This document shows, piece by piece, positions 34,801-46,800 of a stretch of DNA of 64,000 nt. The notes beneath the pieces are model-generated. The model saw only the letters and a program-made list of their open reading frames with translations. It was not told where the DNA came from and did not search any database. Position numbers and translations under genes: made by a program. Position 1 is the first letter of the stretch. Each line of letters starts with the position of its first letter. Origin of the DNA: Amphiura filiformis (lineage: Eukaryota; Echinodermata; Ophiuroidea; Amphilepidida; Amphiuridae). Location of the stretch: positions 186,001 through 250,000 of the forward strand of contig NW_027305502.1 of NCBI RefSeq assembly GCF_039555335.1, written 5' to 3'.

Positions 34801-37800
34801 GGAAAGTGCACATTACTGGCATATTTGTTGTTTAAAGGAGTATTTCGTGATCCTAGCATCCTCTTTTTATGACATTTTTCAGTAGATATCCACGAAAAAA
34901 AGCTTATTACCAAAATTTCTGTTGATTCCGCTTTTGCGTTTGCGAGTTATGCATGATTATGTGTATTACATTGCTATAGACAATGTGTTGTAATGTCGTT
35001 CTGATATACCAGAACGTAATTCAAATTTCACGATAATTTTATTAAAAGAGTTAATCTGCAAGAATTTTTTGTAAATAACCATTATGTAGCCAGAGGTTTC
35101 CAGTGGTATAAATAAATCTCAACTTTTTTGAGAAAAGTGGGGGATTATGATGTGGATCACAAAATGCCCTTTTAATTATCACCGAACTCTTTTTCGAAGA
35201 CGTTGGACTTTGAAAAAAAAAATGCGCATTAGTTTCGTGTTTGTATACCATCGACATCAGACAAAATATTTTGGAGAGGAGATGCATGTCTTGGAAAATG
35301 ACACACTAGTATCATGTTTGTTGCACTAGTTACCAGCAAACAAAATATTTTTGAGAGAAGACGCTGGACTTGAAATGGGTGCCCTAATATGGTAAAAGGG
35401 TGCCCTAATATGGTTAAAAGGCTGTCCTGGTATGGTAAATGGGTGCCCTGATATGGTTAAAGGTGTCCCGATATGGTAAATGGTGTCCCGATATATGGTA
35501 AAAGGGTGAAAGGTCATAAGCTCATGTCTTCCATAAATTATGGAGTGTATGGTTTTCAACTGGAATAGCCCATTTAAAGGCCACATCTTACACAGGCGGT
35601 GTATGGATTTCAACTGGAATAGCCCATTAGTCATTTAGTTGTGTCATTTTATCAACAGAATCATTTTGAGAGACAACACCGAGCTTGGAAAGTACACATT
35701 GGTACCATGTTTGCCGCAACATCGTGGCAATAATTATAGCAATTACATTAACAGCCGCTAATGTTATGTCCATTTGAACTTCACATAAGTGGACCTACTT
35801 TTGGTTATAATAAGCTGAATTTATACTCCATCGCTGAGCGACGAGATATTAGTATTTGACCAATGAGGTAGCGCGCTTTACCAAATGCAACAAAAAACAA
35901 AATATCTCATTGGCTAGAAACCAGTCGCTATCGCTCAGCGATGTATAGTATAAATTCAGCTTAACTCCATCACTGCACATAATAACGGGGATATTAACAT
36001 TACGTGTCTGTCATCGAATTAAAGTGTGTCCCAAAATTAATAGGCCCATACTTTTGATCATAGCTCTAAAATATTTTGAATCACAGCAACGGATCTGTTT
36101 TTGTGGTATACTCTATGTCTCAAAAGTAAGTGGTCACCCCAGCAAACACAAAACGTTTTTAAAACGTTTTTAACTGGTTATATTTTGGATTTTTGGTTTT
36201 GGTACAAATGTGTTAACAACGTTAAAAGTCGGGTTATATAAAGGTCAAGAAAACGTTTTAAAACGTTTTGTATGAAAACACACTACAAAACTATTTTTAA
36301 ATGTTTTCAAAATGTTACTGTAAAATATTTTTTGCAAATATTTTTGCCAAATATTTTGTCAACACTATTACGTTAAAATAGTTGCAGTAAGTTATCAAAA
36401 ACGTTTTTAAATGTTATGAAAACGTTTTATACCCTTAATATACCTTTACATAATCCGACATTTAAAAGTTTTATGGCTTCCCTTTCTAACCTTTTGCGAA
36501 TGATGTCGAAAATGTTTTGTGTTTGCTGGGACATGATTTTTTGATTCCAATAAATAATTAAGAATTTCACCAACCCTACGTCTTTAAGTATCCTTCACCT
36601 AACCTATCCACTTTCTTGCAGCCATACTTGTTATCTGCACGTGTATCTTAATACTAATAACGGCGTGTCCGTCCGTCCGTCCTCTGTCCGCGCGCTATCG
36701 CGTGCGCGCGGATCGCTTTCGCTGAGTACCAACGGGCGCAGTGTGTGCAACTGAAAGCATTAGGCCTAACAGTGTGACTAGACTACCAGGTGTATCTCAT
36801 CGGACCAATAGGCCTATTTTAAACACATATTTCAATAAGGAACGCGTGCATAGGCCTATTTCAGTAGAACATGACTATTTCCGGGGTCATCCAGAATGGT
36901 TAACATTAAAATAATCAGTTATGGTAAGGCATTATAACCCGTTATATAGGCGTTATTGCGTTTACTAATTTCGGGGTATTTTCGGGATCCTCCTTGGAAG
37001 ACGTATGCCTAGGCGCTAGGCCTATATCATAGTAGTCATGGTAGTTAAAAGGTCAGGGCAGGTATATTGGTAACGGGTGTTGGGCAATTAGAGATAGGCC
37101 TATTACAAGAACTGCCCGACCCGAGAACCGCGAAATCTAGTCTTGTATAGTTTTGGATCAGCAGTCTTTGTCTGCACTTACTTGAATGCACCACAACTAG
37201 TGTACGAGTCTATACTCCAGTGGAGGTCTTCTACACAGTATTGGAAGATGATGATGGTGTGTCTGCATGTTTGTATCTTACTTTATTTGTTTTATAATCA
37301 ACTTTATTTACCTGGTTGAAAAAATTATTCATCAGGATCGGTAGAGTAACAACAGTAAACAAGGTTCTTTATATCTGATGCACTTACTTGTGTACGTTTC
37401 AGCAAATACTGTTGTCTTTGTCAACACTTGATGATGAGTGACTGCTACTGACAACCGACGCTAGATTTATCTCCAGCGTAGACCTTAGAGTTGCCAGTTG
37501 ATGTTCCATCTGGAGACGAAGGACAGTACTATCTCACATGTTCAATGAGCTTCTACAACAGGAACCTAGGAAATCATCAGATGGAAAATCAACTGGCAAC
37601 TCTTTTAAGAGTTAAAAAGATCTGCGCTGGAGATGCATCTAACGTCGGTTGCCAATAGCAGTCACTCATCGAGTGTTGACAAAGGCAGCGGTGTTTACTG
37701 AAACGTACACAAATAAGTGCATTTATTTACCTGTTTTCAATATCTTTGTGCAGTTGTGTGTATGAACACCATCCACTTCATATTGGGGTAGTTTCAAAAG

Positions 37801-40800
37801 GTCCAGATGGAATTCTACTGGATCTTCGTGCCAATAATAGTGAACATTTTCTATGGTATTTTCAACTACGACAGTAAAAGCAAACAAGACATGTTTCAAA
37901 GAACTGTTAGAATAATGCCTATCTACAAAACAAATAGTGTGTGTAGTTAATTCAAAGTATAATTGTTTGCATTTTATTACCAATAAAATTAACTCTTCGG
38001 GAATGGATTTTCGTCTAGCAATGTTGTTACATAGCAAACTATTGAATTCATATTTCCAATTTCAAAATTGGCATACTTTATTTTTGGACATTGTCAATCT
38101 ATTTTTGACGATAAGTTTTAACTCCTTACATGATATGAGTACAAGAGTTACAATAACGCTTAAGAAACTGACATTCACTCTTTTCACATTGTGAGAATAA
38201 GAGTTAAAATGACACTTACAACTCTCAAAGTCAGCTTCACACGATTGAAAGTCCAACGGGAAACGATGGAAATCCATTGCACATGATAGTTGTAAATTTA
38301 ATCTGTAAAACAATCAAGAAAACACGATCAGCATAACCTAATGGATTTTAAAAGCATGGGTCGGTTCGAATTTCAACTGTCACATTTGCTACCCTTGAAT
38401 ACATTTCAATTAAAATGCACTTGACTGCAATATCTATTTGTAACACATGGTCGGATCCTTACATTACAACAACTGGGTTATCCATATGATATTTGACGGC
38501 AGAGACGGGAAGGTCGCAAATATAAGATATGCAAAATTATGTAAGTATAAAGAATGCGCGCACAAACTCTTACGATTTTATGACCCCCTATGTTTGATAT
38601 AAAACATTTAGACCCCTCCTATTTTCAGTATAAAAATTCTATGAGATTGACCCCAGTATATTCATGATCCCCGCCCCTTCCCAAGAATATGACAGCCCAC
38701 TTATAGGAATGGTTTATAGTAAATTGTTATTCGTCACTCTGCCAAATTCGTAACGATATATATGCCGTAGGAGCAAATTACCTGAGTCAGCGAAGCACAC
38801 AGCAATTAAATATAATTATACTTGAAGGTGTCGATTAAAAGATGCGTGTCTTTGATAACTTACTCTTGCATGTAAAGTAAAATCGTTACTATCAGAAATT
38901 GGCTGATATGAACATTAAATTATTATTAGGTTATATCGGTTGTGTCTATAATTATGGTGGGCCATGACAAGAACAAAACACAAAATAATAATGCTCACAA
39001 TTAGGTCCTGCATGCTTGTCTGTGTTATAAAAATATAGGCATACAACTTATCTTTTTGTCATGACTGCTGCTAGTCCCGGGCTGCTAGTGCTAGTAGTAA
39101 ATTAGCCGAACACCGATATATCTATTTTTCTTAATTGAGATATAGGCACTAACTTGGCAAATAATTATAAGAAATAATATGGAAATTATTTCAAATTTTT
39201 TCAAAATAGCCTATACCTTGCATTTTTAAGTAAGGTGTCCTTATTGCAAAAAGTTGGAAAATGGCGCTTAACGGATTTTGCATCTGAACTCGTTAATTAC
39301 TCTCTAAATGTAAAAGAGTAAATTTCCACTCTTTCAAGGAGTTGAACGAAGGACAACACGTTTTTGAGTGGAAAACACTCTCAAATGAAAGAAAGTACAT
39401 CTTCTTTAGGCAATATTCACTCTTTTGAGAGTACTATACAGACTACTTTTTTTCGATCCTTTTACTTTTAGTATAATTTGTCCACTCAGAAAAGGGGTTG
39501 TCCTCCATTTCACTCTCTCCACTCGGTGTACATTTAGAGAATATTGTTGTCTCTAATGTTAAACAAGAAATGTCTTTAAAAAAGACAGTGGCAAAAACTA
39601 CTCGGGAAAAATACCGACCTCATGTTATATAACACATCTCCTGACGAATTGATATGGATCCACCTGTTTTTGATAGTGATATCTGGCTGCACCGCTTCCT
39701 TCGCATTGGTTATGATGAGATCAGGCACCCATATCTCGTCTACGAAATGGGAGGTAGCGGGAAGATCCAGCTCGGGGTCGTATTCCAATCGAGGATCGTG
39801 CCAGCGTTGTCTTAGGTATATGGTAACGCCGAAATCCTAATTGTTGGTGAGAAATATTATGTAAAAGTAGAATATATCAGTAACAAAAACTAGTCTCCTT
39901 CACAGTCGGTTCCTAAGCAAACGTGATAACCACATGCAGTCTGGGCCCGAGACTATGAACTAATCCATAATGTGCATTATACATCAAAATACAACATTTA
40001 TTTTTGGAAGACGCTAGACTTGGAAAATGAACACTAGTATTATGTTTGCTGAACAATTAGCAACAAACAAAAATCTGTTTGAGGGGAGACGCTGGGCATG
40101 GAAAATGCACACTGGTATTATGTTTGCTGTGCCATTACCAACAAACAAAAGTCTATCTCAGGGGATACTCGGGACATGGAAAATGTACACTGGTATCATA
40201 TTTGTTGAACAATGATCAACGTACAGAATCTTGTTGGTCATTTTAAAGATCGTTCCTGAATTTCTTGTAAAGAACTTTTTTGAATAGCGTGATTCTATTC
40301 TATTCCATTCTATCCTATTTTCTATTCTATTCTATTCTATTCTATTCTATTATATATTCTATTCTATTCCATTCCATTCTACTCTCTATTCTATTCTATA
40401 TTTTATTCCATTCTATATTATATTCCATTATATTCTATTCTATTCTATTCTATTCTCTATTCTATTCTAATAATTCTATTCTATTCTATTCTATTCTAAT
40501 AATTCTGTTCTATTCTATTCTATTCTAATTATTCTATCCTATTCTATTCTATTCTATTCTATTCTATATTCTATTCTATTCTATTCTAATAATTCTATTC
40601 TATTCTATTCTAATAATTCTATTCTATTCTATTCTATTCTATTCTATTCTTTTCTATTCTATTCTAATAATTCTATTCTATTCTATTCCATTCTATTAAG
40701 AATAAGGATGAGCTGTCAAGACTGACTTGACAACAAAGGAACTTTCAAACTATATTCTATTCTTTCCATTCTATTCGATAGATTCTATTCTATTCTACTC

Positions 40801-43800
40801 TGTTCTATTAATTCTATTCTATTCTATTAATTCTATTCTATTCCATTGTATCCTATTCTATATTCTATGCTATTCTATTCTAATAATTCTATTCCATTCT
40901 ATTAAGAATAAGGATGAGCTATTAAGACTGACTTGACAACAAAAGAAATTTCCAACTATATTCTATTCTTTTCATTCTATTCGATAGATTCTATTCTATT
41001 CTACTCTGTTCTATTCTATTCTATTCAATTCTACTCTATTCTATTCTATTAATTACATTCTATTCTTTTCTATGCGATCTATTCTATTCTATTTTCTAGT
41101 CTATTCTCTATTCTATTCTATTCTATTCTATTCTATTCTATTCTATTCTTTTCTATTCTATTCTACTATTCCATAATAACACTATATTCTGTTCTACTTT
41201 TTCCAATTGTTTTAATATTATGGACGTGTATAATGTTATTAATACCAGGAGTTGACAGACATATAAAAACACTATTTTCATGACAAGAACTAATATATAT
41301 TGTCATGAGGTGATTTCTTAATCACGTGTTTTTATCATTAGAACTGTCAAGCGTATATCCATCATTTACCCTCGATTCCAGATAAAATATTGTCTATCGA
41401 TATTAATAAAACAACAACTCTTGCATCTAATAATGAGTAAGTCAGATAAATAGGAAATGGGTAAAATGTGCTATTCCTAGCGCTGTTGAAATTCATCATA
41501 CAACCCTTATAGAAGACATGACTTTAAGCTTCCACACAAGGAGTGTGAATTTCATATGGGGTTACCTGAATTGCTGACTCCGTTTGAAATCTACATACAC
41601 CCCCTGTGTGGCAGATAAAGGTCATGTTTTCCACAGGGGTATATGGATTTCAAAAGGAATAGCACAATGTGTCCCCCTCCTCCTATTCTTCCCCCTCTTC
41701 CTCTTCCTCTTTTTCTTCTTCTTTATCTCCTCGTCATTCATCTTCTTTTTTCTTTTCTTCTTCATCTCTTTCTCATTTTCTTATTCGTTATTTTTTCTCC
41801 TCATTCTTCAAATTCATCTTCTTCTTGCTCTTCAAACTCTTCTTCTTCAAATTCTTTATATTCTTCAAATTCTTCTTCAAATTTAAAGAAGAAGAATTTG
41901 AAGAAGAATTTAAAGAAGAATTTGAAGAAGAATTTGAAGAAGAATTTGAAAAAAAGAATATTAAGAAGAATTTGAAGAAGAAGAATCTGAAGAAGAATTT
42001 GAAGAAGAAGAACTTGAAGAAGAAGAATTTGAAAAAGTAGAATTTGAAGACTTCAAATTCAAATTCTTCTTTTTCAAATTCTTCTTCTTCTCCTTCAAAT
42101 TCTTCTTCTTTAAATGCTTCTTCAAATTCTTCTTCAAATTCTTCTTCTTCAAATTCTTCTTCAAGTTCTTCTACAAATTCTTCTTTTTCAAATTCTTCAA
42201 ATTTTTCTTCTTCAAATTCTTCTTCAAATTCTTCTTAAAATTCTTCTTCTTCAAATTCTTCTTCTTCAAATTCTTCTTCTTCTTCAAATTCTTCTTCTTC
42301 AAATTCTTCTTCTTCAAATTCTTCTTCTTCTGCTAATTCTTCTTCTTCTGCAAATTCTTCTTTTTCAAATTCTTCTTCTTCAAATTCTTCTTCTTCAAAT
42401 TCTTCTTCTTCAAATTCTTCTTCTTCTGCAAATTCTTCTTCTTCAAATTCTTCTTCTTCAAACTCTTCTTCTCCAAATTCTTATAATACACCATGTATCT
42501 GACTTACCATGTGTGATTCTCGTATGGAGTCAAAACTCGCCAAATAAAAACCAACTTCCACTCTGACAGGCATACCAGCTATAAATAAAAGTGATATAGG
42601 ATAAAAAAAATACCGTATTGATAAATTCACAATAAGGTCATTAATTTTGTTTCATATTCTACATGACGTATAATTATGATTGAATGTTTATGCCAGTGGA
42701 AGTTATTAATATTTAATGTATATTCCCGTATATTTGTTCTATTACCCGCTTGCTTTAAGAAGTAAATTTTGCCGATACTTGCAAATACAAAAACATGATA
42801 AAAGAAGAAACGGTAATCTGAAAAATATTGAAGGAATATCTGCATGAAAAGCACCCAATACATCTTTATCCTTAAAATAACCTAATTTTACACTTTGTCA
42901 ATGCATATTGTTGTTTGCAGAAAATTTCTCGCATGAAAACAATCACATTTGATGTTGAATGTTTTAAGATAATCAAATTCATGTTCAAGCACTAGGTACT
43001 CCAAAACATATAATAATCAGATTATATATACTGTGAATAATATAAAATAAAAAGCGAGATCCACCCTTCGATTCCTTTAATCAGAAAATATAGTAATTAA
43101 CTTTCATTGCCCTTGACAACTAATAATACAATATGGCGCAGGTTCTAAATACTGATAACGTTTTTTGATTAATTTGAACATACAGGGTTTTTATAAAGCG
43201 GTGAAAGTCAAAATGTCAATATAAATAGTCGTTTGAAAGACCGTTTTAAGACTTCTACTTGATTATTTTGCATTTTTGGCGCCGCGCAATTGTTTCATGA
43301 ATTGGGTAGTAGGAAGTAGGCCCGTTTTGTTTTTTGTTTTGTTTTGTTTTGTTTTTATTAGCTTTTTGCCGTAAAACATGAAATTCTGATAAATATTTTG
43401 AAGAAAATTTACTTGATTCGATTATAGGTATAAAACAATTGATATTTTGCACTTCAATGGTGTAAATGAACCACAATAGACTTTTGATCACTCGCAAATG
43501 ACATCGTAATTCAAAATAAAGTTTAATTTTAAATCTTTTAAAAATAAAATCTTAAACTGATAAGCGATTTGAGACAACATTATTTTTAGCCTAATGTGTT
43601 ACAATGTCACTGACCCTGATACATTCCATTGTGTGACTTTGCAACATAGTCTACTCATGGACTGTAGAAATAAAGTTCTACAGTCCATGGTCTACTGGAC
43701 TGATGTCATTGACCCCAGTAGTGATACATACTTGACAAGTTTACAACTTGACATTCATAAGTTATGAACAGGTGTTACAATGTCACTGACCGTGATACAT

Positions 43801-46800
43801 TCCAATGTGTGACTTTGCAACATGGTCTACTGCACTGGTGTCACTGACCTCAGCAGTGATACATACTTGTTTACAACTTGACATTCATAAGTTATGAACA
43901 GGTGTTACAATGTCATCATCATCATCAGTCGGCTGCGGAGCAGGCGACTACACGTTTTCTCCAACTATTGCGATCTTAATGGGCAAGCGAAACAATTTTG
44001 TTTGGATGCAGCATCTCTTCAGTATCTCCCAGGAGGTGCTGTACATACTGTAAGTACAGTGTGCGTGGCCGTCCCGGTTTCCTCTTCCCATGTGGTGGAA
44101 TATAAAGGGTATATTCTTTCACAGGCTCATTGTCTTCAAGACGCAGTATATGGCCGAGAAATTTGAGTTGATGAATCTTGACTCTGGCAAGTTACAATGT
44201 CACTGACCGTGATACATTCCAATGTGTGACTTTGCAGCATGGTTTGCTGTACTGATGTCACTGACCTCAGTAGTGATACCTACTTGTTTACAACTTGACA
44301 TTCCAAACTACTGTTACAATGTCACTGACCGTGATACATTCCAATGTGCGACTTTGCAACATAATCTACTGCACTGATGTCATTGACCACAGTAGTGATA
44401 CACACTTGTTTACAATTTGACACTCCAAAGTTATGAACAGGTGTTACTATGTCACTGGCCTTGATACATTCCAATAGTGACATTGCTACATGTTCAACCC
44501 CACTGATGCCATTGACCTTAGTAGTGATACATACTTGTATTGTTTTCAACTTGATATTCCAAAGTTATGAATAGGTGTTACAATGTCACTGCCCTTGATA
44601 CATTCCAATGTATGACTTTGCAACATAATCTACTGGACTGATGTCATTGACCTCAGTAGTGATACATACTTGTTTACAACTTGACATTCCAAACTTATCA
44701 ACAGGTGTTACAATGTCACTGACCGTGATACATTCCAATGTGTGACTTTGCAACATAATCTACTGCACTGATGTCATTGACCGTGTGGTCATTGACCACA
44801 GTAGTGATACACACTTGTTTACAATTTGACACTCCAAAGTTATGAATAGGTGTTACAATGTCACTACCCTTGATACATTCCAATGTATGACTTTGCAACA
44901 TAATCTACTGGACTGATGTCATTGACCTCAGTAGTGATACTTGTTTACAATTTGACATTCCAACTACATGAACAGGTGTTACAATGTCACTGACCGTGAT
45001 ACATTCCAATGTATGACTTTGCAACATAATCATGGACGAATTATAGAGCACGAAGTGCGATGGACTTGCAACTCCGTTCGTCGACGTGAGTTCAGTGACG
45101 TCAACACTTGCAACATGTGGACGTAGATAGCAGCAGCATTTTTCTGTCATTAGCATAAGTCTCCACAGCACTACGCAGTACTATCGTAGGTGGCAGCAGC
45201 ATTTTTCTGCAGTTTTCACAGCCTGAGTTTTCAGTAGGCTATCAGCACAGGGTAATACACAGGGGAAGCCGACGCTGTCGCCATCTTTTTGTATTACGCT
45301 AGTATAGAAGTTGCAACGGCCTGACATAATCTACTGGACTAATGTCATTGACTTCAGTAAGTGATACCTACTTGTTTACAACTTGACATTCCAAAGTTAT
45401 GAACAGGACGGTGTTACAATGTCACTGGCTTTGATACATTCCAATGAGTGACTTTGCAACAAGGTCTACTGCACTGATGTCATTGACCTCAGTAGTGATA
45501 CATACTTGTTTACAACTTGACCTTCCAAAGTTATGAACAGGACGGTGTTACAATGTCACTGGCTTTGACATATTCCAATGTGTGACTTTGCAACATGGTC
45601 TACTGCACTGATGTCATTGACCCCAGCAGTGATACATACTTGTTTACAACTTGACATTCCAAAGTTATGAACAGGACGGTGTTACAATGTCACTGGCCTT
45701 GATACATTCCAATGTGTAACTTTGCAACATAATCTACTGCACTGATGTCATTGACCTCAGTAGTGATACATACTTGTTTACAACTTGACATTCCAAAGAT
45801 ATGAATAGGTGTTACAATGTCACCGCCCTTGATAGGGCCTACATTCCAATGAGCGACTTTGCAACATGGTCTGTTGCACGTACTGATGTCATTGACCTCA
45901 GTAGTGATACATACTTGTTTACAACTTGACATTCATAAGTTATGAACAGGACAGTCGTGTTACAATGTCACTGGCCTTGATACATTCCAATGAGCGACTT
46001 TGCAACATGGTCTACTGCACTGATGTCATTGACCCCAGTAGTGATACCAGGCGGTTGACACTGAAAAATTTGCATGGAAAAATGACCCGTCTCCTCCGCA
46101 GCCAATTTGGTTCCGCTCCATCGAAATCAAACTGGTCACGGAGGAGACTACCCTCCTTTGTGTTTGTTCATTTGTGTATGGAGAGCCCTTTTTGGAGTCC
46201 GGAATGACTTAGGCTACGCTCTCAGCTAGAGTCCGACGCTGCATTGCACTAGAAATACCTTTTCTGTGAAATCGCTATAGAGCCAACCGGGAGCACGTAT
46301 TCGTTTTGAAAATATAGCATTAAAATTAGTATCACCCTTGTGGCCCCCGTGCAGTGGAAAACCTTAATTCTTTCATTAAAAGGAAATGAAAATTAAAAAA
46401 ACACGGATCTACTTGTGCACCAATAAAATTGGCACAGCAATTTGTCTCAAATATGAATGAATTTTAAGAAACATACGGGGTATGATGAACATTGACCTGA
46501 CGCCATGATAGTAGGATCTATTAGTCGTTTTATATACAATGTATATACCGTATTGTCATAATACCAATATTTGTCATTATATATAATGAGTAATATCTAG
46601 CAACGTAAATGTGCAGTTCATATGCACAAACGAATACTGATCTTTATGATATTCAGGTTTTGTACATCACATATAACATGTCACATAGGAGGTCATACGT
46701 GTTGACCTTCATCTATTGTATTTGTTCATCTGTGTATGGAGAGGATTAGCGCCATTAAACGCCATTAAAACGCCATCAGTATTAGGGCGTAGTTCAATGA

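Larger units (their letters stand above)
34690..35720. repeat. Dispersed 76-bp motif GAGACGC-TGGAAAATGCACAC
   Basis: Blocks of AAATATTTTTGAGAGGAGAC, GGACTTGGAAAATG, CACACTAGTATCATGTTTGT recur at about 34700, 34770, 35195, 35265, 35340 and 35655, and in tandem at 39985-40225. The spacing suggests remnants of a minisatellite in introns of gene B. Confidence 0.6.

Noticed and set aside
41643..42566. Several 60-150 residue ORFs rich in Ser/Leu/Lys
   Set aside because: Translation of the TTC/GAA repeat on either strand.
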